Shown here: positions 5,301-12,327 of the stretch, piece after piece
Layout: every line of letters begins with the position of its first letter
Numbering within the stretch: position 1 is the first letter of the stretch
Assembly (NCBI GenBank): GCA_013696045.1
Contig: JACCZH010000149.1
Span: 1-12,327 of the forward strand
DNA length: 12,327 bases
DNA from: Chloroflexia bacterium
Lineage (GTDB): Bacteria; Chloroflexota; Chloroflexia; Thermomicrobiales; CFX8
Direction: 5' to 3'
Notes under the pieces: generated by a model
What the model was told of the DNA's origin: nothing
The model's database searches: none
The model's input: only the letters and a program-made list of their open reading frames with translations
Position numbers and translations under genes: made by a program

Positions 5301-7631
5301 ATGGAACTAGTTGCGGCAGTATTAGCTGGCTTCGTCATAGCCCCATTCGTGCCGTGGATACGGCGCGCTGGACGTGACTATACTGGCTGGATCATCGCCC
5401 TCGTTCCCCTATTCATCTGTGTCTACCTCGCGACATTGATAGGTCCGATTGCTGACGGTGAAACCCGCCGGGTCAGCTACGACTGGATTCCATCACTCCA
5501 CATCAACCTCTCGTTCTATGTCGACGGGCTCAGTCTGGCGTTCGGACTGCTTATCAGCGGCATCGGCGCGTTGATCATGGTGTATGCCGGCGGCTACCTG
5601 AAGGGCCACCATCATCTGGGCCGGCTCTATGCCTATTTGTTGATGTTTATGGGCTCGATGCTGGGCATTGTGCTGGCCGACAACATCATTACCCTGTTTG
5701 TTTTCTGGGAGCTGACCAGCATCACATCCTATCTGTTGATCGGCTTCAACCACCACGAGGCGAAGGCCCGCTCGGCCGCGCTGCAAGCCCTGGTTGTCAC
5801 TGTCCTGGGGGGGCAGCTGATGCTGGGAGGACTGCTCATTCTGGGTTACGTTAGCGGCAGCTATGAGCTGACCGAGATCCTGACCCAGGGCGACATGCTG
5901 CGCGAGCACTCGTTGTACGTCCCAATCCTCTTGCTCATCCTGGCTGGCGCGTTCACGAAATCGGCCCAGGTGCCATTCCACTTCTGGCTGCCTGGCGCGA
6001 TGGAAGCGCCAACACCAGTCAGCGCCTATCTGCATTCGGCCACGATGGTGAAGGCCGGCGTCTACGTGCTGGCACGCTTCCATCCGGCACTGGGCGGAAC
6101 TGATCTCTGGACGATTATCCTTGTGACCGCCGGTGGCCTCACGATGATCGTTGGCGCGTACCTCGCTTTTCCACAGTCCGATCTTAAACGGGTACTGGCC
6201 TATTCAACGGTCAGCGCTTTGGGAACGCTGGTGCTGCTGATCGGGATTGGGACCGAACGGGCCATCGAAGGCGCGGTGGTTTTTCTGCTGGTGCATTCGC
6301 TCTACAAAGGCGCACTGTTCCTGGTAGCCGGAATCATCGACCACGGCACCGGCACGCGTGACATCAACATGCTGGGCGGGTTGCGGAAGGCCATGCCGAT
6401 AACCGCGGTTGTGGCCGGGTTGGCGGCCCTCTCGATGGCAGGCCTGCCGCCGATGTTTGGCTTCATCGGGAAGGAGCTGGTCTATGACGCGCTCGTCGAA
6501 GAATCCGGGTTCGTGCCGCGATTTGTCGCCGGTATCACCGTGGCCGCCAACATCCTGCTCCTGGTGATCGCCGGGATCGTCGGGATCGGCCCGTTCTTTG
6601 GCCGCAACAGGGACACCCCAGAACATCCGCATGAAGCTCCGCCAAGCCTCTTGACCGGTCCAGCAGTGCTTGCCGGGCTTGGCTTGGCTATCGGTTTGAT
6701 CCCAACGCTCTTTATCGGCTCGCTCATTCAACCCGCGACGCAGGCCATTCTGGGCGACCCGGTTGCGATCAGCATCTCCCTCTGGCACGGGTTCAACCCG
6801 GCGTTGGCACTGAGCGCAATTACCGTTGGAGTTGGGGTTGGTATTTATTTTGGACGCGGACGGCTGCGGCCGATTGCCTTGCAAATCTATGACTGGCGCT
6901 GGTATGGACCCGAGCGCGCCTTCCCGCGAATTATGGAAGGGCTCGACTCTATTGCCCTCACACAGACCCGGCTGCTGCAAAGCGGCTTCCTGCGCTACTA
7001 CCTGCTGACCATCATTATTACAACGGTGGCTGTGGTCAGCTATCCCCTTTTTGGTCGCGGGGAGCTGTTTGACCGGCCGGATTTTGGTGACGTGCGGTTC
7101 TATGAGATCGGCCTTGGCGTTCTGCTTTTGATGGCGGCCTTCCAGGCCGCACGGTCAAACTCCCGGCTAGGGGCAATCGCCGCGCTCGGTGTCGTAGGCT
7201 ACGGCGTGGCCCTGATTTACATCTTTTACGGCGCGCCGGACCTGGCTATGACTCAAGTGCTGGTCGAGACGCTGATGGTTGTGTTGCTGGTGCTCGTCTT
7301 TTATCGACTGCCGCGCTATGTGCAACGCTCGACACGCGGCAACCAGGTTCGGGATGCAATAGTGGCGCTCACCGCCGGTGGCATGATGACCGCGCTGATT
7401 CTCGCGAGCCTGAGTTTTGAGGACCGCACCACCATCTCCGCCTATTTCGACGAGAACAGCGTGCCACTGGCGCACGGCAGAAACATCGTCAACGTTATTC
7501 TTGTCGACTTCCGGGCGCTCGACACACTGGGTGAGATCACGGTACTGGCCGTCGCCGCTGCCGGAGTCTTCGCGTTGCTACGGCTCCGTCTGGCCGAACC
7601 ACAGGATGAGGAGGCCGACCGTGGTGCCTGA
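5301..7631 (+). CDS. mrpA: Na+/H+ antiporter subunit A
   Basis: The 776-residue product is the large complex-I-like subunit of the Mrp antiporter. Residues about 1-510 are a NuoL-type antiporter core. Membrane charged residues expected in the ion path are present: Glu137 in FWELTS, Lys220 in AFTKSAQVPFHFWLPGAMEA, Lys251 in HSATMVKAGVYVLAR, Lys336 in HSLYKGALFL and Lys391 in GLPPMFGFIGKE. The C-terminal part carries a MbhD/DUF4040-like unit with YGAPDLAMTQVLVETLMVV (643-661, Glu657 in the membrane). It ends with a MbhE-like unit containing NVILVDFRALDTLGEITVLA (731-750, Glu745), a region specific to MrpA. The length fits MrpA without an attached MrpB domain. ATG at 5301 begins the usual hydrophobic N-terminus and follows AGGGCGAGG. 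The stop overlaps mrpB by 11 bases, suggesting translational coupling. Confidence 0.96.
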   Translation: MELVAAVLAGFVIAPFVPWIRRAGRDYTGWIIALVPLFICVYLATLIGPIADGETRRVSYDWIPSLHINLSFYVDGLSLAFGLLISGIGALIMVYAGGYLKGHHHLGRLYAYLLMFMGSMLGIVLADNIITLFVFWELTSITSYLLIGFNHHEAKARSAALQALVVTVLGGQLMLGGLLILGYVSGSYELTEILTQGDMLREHSLYVPILLLILAGAFTKSAQVPFHFWLPGAMEAPTPVSAYLHSATMVKAGVYVLARFHPALGGTDLWTIILVTAGGLTMIVGAYLAFPQSDLKRVLAYSTVSALGTLVLLIGIGTERAIEGAVVFLLVHSLYKGALFLVAGIIDHGTGTRDINMLGGLRKAMPITAVVAGLAALSMAGLPPMFGFIGKELVYDALVEESGFVPRFVAGITVAANILLLVIAGIVGIGPFFGRNRDTPEHPHEAPPSLLTGPAVLAGLGLAIGLIPTLFIGSLIQPATQAILGDPVAISISLWHGFNPALALSAITVGVGVGIYFGRGRLRPIALQIYDWRWYGPERAFPRIMEGLDSIALTQTRLLQSGFLRYYLLTIIITTVAVVSYPLFGRGELFDRPDFGDVRFYEIGLGVLLLMAAFQAARSNSRLGAIAALGVVGYGVALIYIFYGAPDLAMTQVLVETLMVVLLVLVFYRLPRYVQRSTRGNQVRDAIVALTAGGMMTALILASLSFEDRTTISAYFDENSVPLAHGRNIVNVILVDFRALDTLGEITVLAVAAAGVFALLRLRLAEPQDEEADRGA

Positions 7632-8055
7632 AACGACCCCGATTGTCTCGCTCATTCTGAGAACGGCTACCCGCTACGTCTTCGCGGTCATGCTGTTGCT
7701 GTCAATCTTCCTGCTGTTGCGCGGGCATAATGAACCGGGCGGGGGCTTTATTGGCGGGCTCGTGGCCGGTATCGCGTTTGTTTTGTACGCCATCGCCTTT
7801 GATGTCGAATCGGCGCGCACGCTTCTGCGAATTGAGCCGCGCGTCCTGGTGGGCTCCGGCCTCTTGATGGCCGCCTTCGCCGGGATTATCGCGCTCGCTC
7901 TCGGAGACCCTTTCCTCACTGGCGAGTGGGCAACCATCCCCATACCGCTGCTTGGTGACACCTATCTTGGCACGCCGTTCATCTTCGACGTTGGAGTGTA
8001 TCTAGTCGTCATTGGGATCACGCTGGTGATCGTGCTGACGCTGGCGGAGGAGTGA
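7621..8055 (+). CDS. mrpB: Na+/H+ antiporter subunit B
   Basis: The 144-residue membrane protein has about four helices and the family signature GHNEPGGGFIGGLVAG (35-50) in the first part, plus FDVGVYLVVIGITLVIVL (122-139) at the end. It sits in the Mrp complex beside the C-terminal part of MrpA. The frame is open much further upstream inside mrpA, but the true start is GTG at 7621, or possibly the adjacent GTG at 7624. Both are preceded by GAGGAGG at 7608-7614, and the MrpB-like sequence begins exactly there. The start overlaps the mrpA stop (7629-7631). After the TGA at 8053-8055, only one base separates it from mrpC. Confidence 0.93.
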   Translation: MVPETTPIVSLILRTATRYVFAVMLLLSIFLLLRGHNEPGGGFIGGLVAGIAFVLYAIAFDVESARTLLRIEPRVLVGSGLLMAAFAGIIALALGDPFLTGEWATIPIPLLGDTYLGTPFIFDVGVYLVVIGITLVIVLTLAEE

Positions 8056-8056
8056 G

Positions 8057-8404
8057 ATGGATACGATTCTCGCCTTCGTCATAGGTGGGCTCTACGCGGC
8101 CGGCATCTACCTGATTCTGCGCCGCTCGATTGTCAAGCTAATCATCGGGCTAGCGCTGCTCGGGCAGGCCGCCAACCTGCTGATCTTCACCGCCGCCGGA
8201 CTCACACGCGCCCAGCCGCCTATTGTGGCGGAGGGCTCGGAAGTGCCGATCAACCCATCGGCAGACCCGCTGCCACAAGCCCTGATCCTGACGGCAATTG
8301 TCATCAGCTTCGGAGTGCTGGCTTTCACCACCGTGCTTGTGAAGCGCGTGTACCAGACGGTCGGAACCGATGACCTCGACGACATGAAGGCGACCGACCG
8401 ATGA
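8057..8404 (+). CDS. mrpC: Na+/H+ antiporter subunit C (NuoK-like)
   Basis: The 115-residue protein has three helices (about 3-20, 26-48 and 73-96) and is homologous to NuoK of complex I. The NuoK-type signature DPLPQALILTAIVISF (70-85) is intact. The segment LIIGLALLGQAANLLIF (28-44) matches the second helix, though the Glu found there in many NuoK proteins is not visible. A hydrophilic loop of about 24 residues (49-72) precedes the third helix, and the C-terminus is acidic (DDLDDMKATDR). The ATG is one base after the mrpB stop, using GGAGG inside the end of mrpB. The stop overlaps the mrpD start in an ATGA arrangement. Confidence 0.94.
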   Translation: MDTILAFVIGGLYAAGIYLILRRSIVKLIIGLALLGQAANLLIFTAAGLTRAQPPIVAEGSEVPINPSADPLPQALILTAIVISFGVLAFTTVLVKRVYQTVGTDDLDDMKATDR

Positions 8405-9918
8405 ACGTGCTGCTGATATTGCCGATGCTGATTCCGTTACTGACAGCCTCCCTGGCGTTGCTGGCCTGGAACCACCCGCGTCTTCAGCGTGGACTGAGTG
8501 TGTTTGGCGCGGCATCGCTCCTCGGGGCCGCCATTGCGCTGCTGACTGTCGTCTGGAGCGATGGCATCCAGGTCACCCAGGGAGGGAACTGGCCCGCACC
8601 GTTTGGGATCACGATCATATCCGACCTCTTCAGCGCCATCATGGTGGGCCTCACCGGGATCATCGGGCTCTCAGTCGTCCTGTACTCGCTGGTGAGTATT
8701 GATCCAGCGCGGGAATCATTCGGCTTCCACCCATTGATCCACGTGCTCCTGATGGGCGTCTGCGGCGCGTTTCTGACCGGCGACATCTTCAACCTGTATG
8801 TCTGGTTCGAGGTGCTGCTGATCGCTTCGTTTGTCTTGCTGGCGCTCGGTGGCGAGCGGGCCCAGATGGAAGGGGCGATCAAGTACGTCACGCTAAACCT
8901 GCTCTCGTCAGCCATTTTCCTCGCCGCTATCGGTCTGCTCTACGGTGAAGCCGGCACGCTCAATATGGCGGATCTGGCTATCAGATTAGGGAACTCCGAT
9001 CGCCAGGGATTGACAACCGCGCTCGCGATGCTCTTCCTGGTGGCGTTCGGTATCAAGGCCGCCATCTTCCCGCTCTTTTTCTGGCTGCCGGCCTCATATC
9101 ACACGCCCCCGGTTGTCATCTCGACAATCTTCGCGGCGCTGCTGACCAAAGTCGGTGTCTATTCGCTCATCCGCGTCTTCACCCTGATGTTCACGCAGGA
9201 CACTGCGCTGACGCACACGCTGATTCTGGTAATCGCTGGATTTACGATGGTCACCGGAGTGCTCGGCGCGATTGCTCAGGTAGAGTTTCGCAGGTTACTT
9301 TCATTCCTGATCGTGTGCGAAATCGGCTTCTTGTTGATGGGCCTAGGGATCTTCACGCCTCTCGGGCTGGCTGGCAGCGTTTTCTTCATGATCCACGCCA
9401 TTATCAGCATGTCGGCACTGTTCCTGTTGAGCGGGTTGACCGAGCGCATATGCCACACCTTCAATTTGAAACAGATGGGTGGGCTCTACCATAGCTACCC
9501 GGCGCTGGCCGTGCTCTTTCTGGTGCCTGCGCTCGGGCTGGCCGGGCTGCCGCCAATGGCAGGCTTCTTCGCGAAAGTCACCCTGCTGCAAGCTGCCATT
9601 GAGGTCGAGTCCTACACTATTGTCATCGTGGCGCTAGTGGTCAGCCTGCTGGTGCTGGTGGCCATCGCCCGCGTCTGGAACGAAGCCTTCTGGAAGAACC
9701 CTCCCGACGACATAGCAGGCCTGGTCGGCCGGCCAGGGGCGTTACAGGTTTCGGGAGCGCGCCTCATCCCCTTGCTACTGCCAGTCGTAACCCTGGCGTC
9801 GCTTACCCTGATAATGGGCATAGCGGCAGAGGCGATACTGGCAATTGCCATGGATGCCGGCGAGCAGTTGATGAACCCGTCGGGCTATATACAGGCCGTC
9901 TTAGGAGGTCAACAATGA
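8401..9918 (+). CDS. mrpD: Na+/H+ antiporter subunit D (NuoM/NuoN-like)
   Basis: The 505-residue product is the second complex-I-like antiporter subunit of Mrp, of normal length with about 14 helices. The expected membrane charges are Glu137 in VWFEVLLIASF, Lys219 in AFGIKAAIFPLFFWLP, Lys250 in AALLTKVGVYSLIRVF and Lys392 in GLPPMAGFFAK. The DIFNLYVWFEV segment (128-138) separates it from MrpA and supports MrpD. One oddity: in HAIISMSALFLLSG (332-345), Met337 sits where I recall a conserved membrane Lys (HxIIVKTxLF) in well-studied Bacillus MrpD. The ATGA overlaps with both mrpC and mrpE point to coupled translation. The ribosome binding site ahead of 8401 is weak, consistent with re-initiation. 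Confidence 0.95.
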   Translation: MNVLLILPMLIPLLTASLALLAWNHPRLQRGLSVFGAASLLGAAIALLTVVWSDGIQVTQGGNWPAPFGITIISDLFSAIMVGLTGIIGLSVVLYSLVSIDPARESFGFHPLIHVLLMGVCGAFLTGDIFNLYVWFEVLLIASFVLLALGGERAQMEGAIKYVTLNLLSSAIFLAAIGLLYGEAGTLNMADLAIRLGNSDRQGLTTALAMLFLVAFGIKAAIFPLFFWLPASYHTPPVVISTIFAALLTKVGVYSLIRVFTLMFTQDTALTHTLILVIAGFTMVTGVLGAIAQVEFRRLLSFLIVCEIGFLLMGLGIFTPLGLAGSVFFMIHAIISMSALFLLSGLTERICHTFNLKQMGGLYHSYPALAVLFLVPALGLAGLPPMAGFFAKVTLLQAAIEVESYTIVIVALVVSLLVLVAIARVWNEAFWKNPPDDIAGLVGRPGALQVSGARLIPLLLPVVTLASLTLIMGIAAEAILAIAMDAGEQLMNPSGYIQAVLGGQQ

Positions 9919-10388
9919 GAGCGCTCCTCCTCAACTTCCTGCTGGCGCTCACCTGGGCCGCAGTAACCGGTATCTTTAGCGCACGCAACCTGACCATCGG
10001 GTTCATCCTGGGATTCCTCATCCTGCTTTTCGCCGACAGGACCACGGACCACGCCTCCTACATCGGGCGCATTATCAAGTTGGGAAGCTTTATCGGCTTT
10101 TTTGTCTGGGAGCTAATGGTAGCCAATATCCGCATGGCACACAGCGTTATCACCCCATCAACAACAATGCGGCCGGGCGTCATCGCTATCCCGCTTAGCG
10201 CCAAAACCGACGCCGAGATCACCCTGCTGGCCAATCTCATCTCGCTCACGCCGGGAACCTTGAGTATTGATGTGTCAACCGACCGTAAGACCCTCTACAT
10301 TCACGCCATGTTCATCGACGACGTGGACACGATGCGCTACGAGATTAAAACCGGGTTTGAACGCAGACTGCTCGAGGTGCTGCGCTGA
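9915..10388 (+). CDS. mrpE: Na+/H+ antiporter subunit E
   Basis: The 157-residue product has two to three hydrophobic helices in the first 80 residues, including IGRIIKLGSFIGFFVWELMVANI (about 50-72). A cytoplasmic alpha/beta part follows, with the family core LLANLISLTPGTLSIDVSTD (104-123) and LYIHAMFIDD (127-136). This region is characteristic of MrpE (MNHE family), which is needed for complex stability and transport in studied Mrp systems. A perfect AGGAGG lies at 9903-9908, six bases before the ATG. This is the best ribosome binding site in the operon, so MrpE may be translated independently as well as by coupling through the ATGA overlap with mrpD. A second, divergent member of the family lies at 11101-11619 on the other strand. 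Confidence 0.94.
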   Translation: MRALLLNFLLALTWAAVTGIFSARNLTIGFILGFLILLFADRTTDHASYIGRIIKLGSFIGFFVWELMVANIRMAHSVITPSTTMRPGVIAIPLSAKTDAEITLLANLISLTPGTLSIDVSTDRKTLYIHAMFIDDVDTMRYEIKTGFERRLLEVLR

Positions 10389-10672
10389 TGCTTGGTGACT
10401 TTGAACTCTTGACGCTTACCAGCAACCTGGTTCTTGGCATGCTGATCCTGACGATGATGCTGTCGTTCATCCGCCTGGTGCGAGGACCCAGCTTGCCAGA
10501 CAGGGTAGTTGCGCTTGATCTCATCGGCTCTACGGTGGCCGGGATCATCGCGGTCTACGCTGTCGCAAACCGGCAGCCGATCTTTGTCGATGTCGCTATT
10601 GTCATGGCACTGGTCATTTTCCTGGGCACGATCGCCTTCGCCCGTTTCGTCGAGAAGAGAATTACCCGATGA
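10388..10672 (+). CDS. mrpF: Na+/H+ antiporter subunit F
   Basis: The 94-residue protein has three helices and the strong MrpF signature RLVRGPSLPDRVVALDLIGS (29-48), with Asp38 and Asp44 in or next to the membrane. The second half, FVDVAIVMALVIFLGTIAFA (66-85), is the usual final helix. The start overlaps the mrpE stop by one base (TGATG), and the stop overlaps mrpG in ATGA. It is an integral membrane subunit of the Mrp complex; in Bacillus this small subunit has also been linked to bile-salt and cation efflux phenotypes. Length and spacing are typical. Confidence 0.95.
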   Translation: MLGDFELLTLTSNLVLGMLILTMMLSFIRLVRGPSLPDRVVALDLIGSTVAGIIAVYAVANRQPIFVDVAIVMALVIFLGTIAFARFVEKRITR

Positions 10673-11088
10673 CCGAAATAATTACCTCGTTCTTATTGAT
10701 CGGCGGCGCAGGCTTCATGCTGCTAGCGGCAATCGGACTGCTACGGATGCCCGATCTATTCTCGCGAATGCAGGCAGCCACCAAGACGTCAACCCTCGGC
10801 GCAGGCAGCATGTTCCTGGGAGTGGCGGTCTTCTACGGTGATCTGGGCATCGTCAGCCGCTCGCTGCTGGTGATCGCGTTTCTGTTTCTAACGCTACCAG
10901 TCTCAGCTCACATGATCGCGCGCGCAGCCTATTTCGTCGGTGTCCCGCTCTGGGAAGGCACTGTTGTTGACGAGCTGCACGGCGCATACAACCCGATCAC
11001 CCATGAGCTCGACAGTAAGAGCTTTAAGACTGAAGAGGACCAGAAGAAGATCGTACACTCACTCCCGGCTGAGTCTGAAGAGCGGTAG
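10669..11088 (+). CDS. mrpG: Na+/H+ antiporter subunit G
   Basis: The 139-residue protein is the last Mrp subunit. Three helices are visible (about 3-22, 41-63 and 64-84), with the family signature GLLRMPDLFSRMQAATKTST (23-42). After the third helix and a conserved segment ending at VGVPLWEGTVVDELHG (about 90-105), it carries a charged hydrophilic tail rich in Glu and Lys to residue 139. This makes it somewhat longer than the roughly 120-residue Bacillus protein; the tail is probably cytoplasmic. The ATGA overlap with mrpF ties it to the operon. It stops 12 bases before the convergent MrpE-like gene, so the operon ends here. Confidence 0.94.
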   Translation: MTEIITSFLLIGGAGFMLLAAIGLLRMPDLFSRMQAATKTSTLGAGSMFLGVAVFYGDLGIVSRSLLVIAFLFLTLPVSAHMIARAAYFVGVPLWEGTVVDELHGAYNPITHELDSKSFKTEEDQKKIVHSLPAESEER

Positions 11089-11091
11089 CGG

Positions 11092-11110
11092 GGGACCGCA
11101 TCATGGTCCC
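11092..11110. terminator. Hairpin at convergent operon ends
   Basis: GGGACC (11092-11097) pairs with GGTCCC (11105-11110) around a 7-base loop that includes the stop codon of the minus-strand gene. It lies four bases after the mrpG stop and would form in transcripts from either side, so it may serve as a shared, weak bidirectional terminator. There is no T-run on either strand and the stem is only six pairs. Confidence 0.35.
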
Positions 11111-11619
11111 AACTCCACGCCGAACAAGCCGGCCACGCGCTCCTCAAGGTCACGTAGATTCTCTTCAACCGGCATCGACTGGTCCAGCGCATGCACTCGT
11201 AACCGGTCGCCTTCTATCCGAACACCGACCGTGCCCGGTTGGAGGTTGATCGCATTAACGAAGAATACTCTCAAGGGTCCCTCGGGCAGCCGGAATTGAT
11301 GTTCGACATAGCCCGAATCGAGCGGCGCGCGTGGGTGGAAGGCCCGGCGCGACACGTCTATGCCGCCCCGCAATGACTGCATTGCGAAATAGGGCAGGAA
11401 GCGTAACAGTCCCATCGGTCTCCAACGCCAGCTCGCAACCGGGACGAACACCAGGCTCGTCAGAGTTGTCAGGGCGACGACCAGCACGGCCAGGCCCCAG
11501 TAGTCGGCGGAGCCTTCAGTCAGCACCAGCCAGAAGAGCGTCGCAAGCACGCCGCGCAGCGCCACTGCTTTCAGCAGGGACGCGCTGGTATTCGGAGTTT
11601 CTCGGGCGACAATCTTCAT
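11101..11619 (-). CDS. Second MrpE-family protein (MNHE family), divergent
   Basis: The 172-residue product has a hydrophobic N-terminal half with three helices (about 15-34, 39-61 and 70-90) and a soluble C-terminal half. The MrpE core is recognisable as VFFVNAINLQPGTVGVRIEG followed by LRVHALDQSM, matching LLANLISLTPGTLSIDVSTD / LYIHAMFIDD of the operon MrpE, though the rest is very different. It is therefore a distant paralog, not a recent duplicate. The frame allows a TTG at 11622, but ATG at 11619 is preferred. The upstream antiporter-like gene stops only 12 bases before it, so the two form one operon facing mrpG. It is probably a subunit of a second Mrp-like or hydrogenase/complex-I-like ion-translocating assembly. 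Confidence 0.82.
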   Translation of the reverse strand: MKIVARETPNTSASLLKAVALRGVLATLFWLVLTEGSADYWGLAVLVVALTTLTSLVFVPVASWRWRPMGLLRFLPYFAMQSLRGGIDVSRRAFHPRAPLDSGYVEHQFRLPEGPLRVFFVNAINLQPGTVGVRIEGDRLRVHALDQSMPVEENLRDLEERVAGLFGVELGP

Positions 11620-11631
11620 CAAACTCGCTCA

Positions 11632-12327
11632 CTACAATGAAAGAAGCAGCAAAAAGACAATCAGCATTGACATCAGGAACATCCCGGCGTTGCCCCACTG
11701 AGCCATACCACCCTCGATCTGGCGGAGCGGCAACCACCTGTGGTGAAACACGTCAACTACAAGCTGGCGCGGTGACTGCACATCTGAACTGAAGCGGGTA
11801 AGGTCGGGCTTGTGGCCCGCGATGGCCTCGATAGGAACGATCAAATCCCCCGGCGGAATTCGCAGCGGGCTCTGCACGCTAAAGTGCCGCGCCAGATAGC
11901 CACCCCCACCGAACAACGCCACGCCGGCCAGCACCGGCCAGAGACCCGACCACACCTTCGCCAGTGTCACAGCCGTCGGGCCGGCGATCTCCAGGTCAAC
12001 GTACCAGGGCAGCAACAGGGCAACGCTACCAACCAACGCCACCAGTCCAGTCCAAGGCAGCCAGATCCAGAGTTGAAATGGTTTGGGGGAATCGTTGCCG
12101 GCCAGCTGGGCCCGTATCAGCAGGAGGAAGCGCGCCATCAACAGTGTCGTGGCGATCGCGCTCAATGTGAGCAGTAGATCCGCCCAGGGAGCATGGGCAG
12201 TGTGGGTAGCATCTTTCAGGGCGGTCTTGGCCAGCGCCCCGCTGGTCAACGGCGCGCCCGCCAACGTCAGGGCAGCAATCGCCATGCCGGTCAACACCGC
12301 TCGCCGCCGCCAGAGACTATCTCCCGC
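11632..12327 (-). CDS. NuoL/NuoM/MrpD-like antiporter subunit, C-terminal part (5' end outside window)
   Basis: The frame is open to the right edge, and the visible sequence (about 231 residues) is only the C-terminal part. The GTG at 12297 is internal, because reading continues upstream without a stop (AGDSLWRRRAV) into the same helix. LAGAPLTSGALAKTALK corresponds to the broken TM12 helix of complex-I antiporter subunits (compare GLPPMFGFIGK in MrpA and GLPPMAGFFAK in MrpD), keeping the key Lys. Four more hydrophobic segments follow, then a soluble stretch (PPGDLIVPIEAI to WLPLRQIEGG) and a last helix ending LIVFLLLLSL. It lacks the MrpA C-terminal units, so it is closer to NuoM/MrpD types. 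Which complex it belongs to cannot be decided from this window. Its pairing with an MrpE-family gene suggests an Mrp-like or membrane-hydrogenase-like cluster. Confidence 0.75.
   Translation of the reverse strand, partial: AGDSLWRRRAVLTGMAIAALTLAGAPLTSGALAKTALKDATHTAHAPWADLLLTLSAIATTLLMARFLLLIRAQLAGNDSPKPFQLWIWLPWTGLVALVGSVALLLPWYVDLEIAGPTAVTLAKVWSGLWPVLAGVALFGGGGYLARHFSVQSPLRIPPGDLIVPIEAIAGHKPDLTRFSSDVQSPRQLVVDVFHHRWLPLRQIEGGMAQWGNAGMFLMSMLIVFLLLLSL

Noticed and set aside
5493..6980. Long minus-strand frames opposite mrpA (196 and 258 codons)
   Set aside because: They are shadows of the high-GC mrpA codon pattern. Their products are Gln/His/Asp-rich without domains, while the plus-strand frame matches MrpA throughout.
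7417..7620. Upstream extension of the mrpB frame inside mrpA
   Set aside because: The extension has no membrane-protein character or homology. The MrpB sequence and ribosome binding site begin at 7608-7621.
5301..11088. Reading the seven-gene operon as complex I or a membrane hydrogenase
   Set aside because: The order A-B-C-D-E-F-G with MrpB, E, F and G signatures and no hydrogenase or NuoBCDI-type subunits identifies Mrp.
12295..12297. GTG as the start of the minus-strand antiporter gene
   Set aside because: It falls just before the TM12 helix of a protein that needs the preceding antiporter core, and the frame continues open to the window edge.
1..12327. CRISPR arrays, tRNA or rRNA genes, transposases, phage genes
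   Set aside because: No regularly spaced repeats, cloverleaf with GTTCRA-type arm, ribosomal RNA motif or transposase/integrase signature was seen in any part of the window.

Overview
The window looks like a high-GC (about 60% by eye) bacterial chromosome segment, most likely from the phylum Chloroflexota and plausibly near the Thermomicrobia. This rests mainly on the first gene: its FERRVLTYTPSNPEGWQVEMG-type module is one I associate from memory with secreted Chloroflexota proteins. The gene content fits but does not prove the lineage. No taxonomic search was run.

Layout, left to right. (1) 1-1046: the 3' part of a gene for a secreted or surface protein. (2) 1060-1140: a nested palindromic repeat. 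(3) 1202-1672: a Bcp/PrxQ-type peroxiredoxin. (4) 1673-1919: a non-coding stretch with a long inverted repeat, an operator-like palindrome, an extended -10 promoter and two leader hairpins, the second terminator-like. (5) 1920-5008: a proton-translocating NAD(P)+ transhydrogenase in three polypeptides (pntAA, pntAB, pntB). A palindromic repeat separates pntAA from pntAB, and pntAB starts with TTG. (6) 5009-5300: a stable GNRA hairpin after pntB, then a roughly 260-base structured gap. (7) 5301-11088: a complete seven-gene Mrp (CPA3) monovalent cation/proton antiporter operon, mrpABCDEFG, tightly overlapped. (8) 11101-12327, opposite strand: a second MrpE-family gene preceded by the 3' part of a NuoL/NuoM/MrpD-like antiporter gene. 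This is the tail of another antiporter-like operon that runs off the right edge and converges on mrpG.

Functionally, the centre is an ion-gradient bioenergetics island. Transhydrogenase uses the proton gradient to make NADPH from NADH. Mrp exchanges internal Na+ (or another monovalent cation) for external H+. The convergent module probably adds a second complex-I-related ion-translocating assembly, whose identity depends on sequence outside the window.

The core genes are well-known families. I found no convincing wholly new system. The points most worth following are the second antiporter-like module, the structured leader and operator ahead of pntAA, the repeats, and the loss in MrpD of a membrane lysine that I recall as conserved in well-studied homologues.
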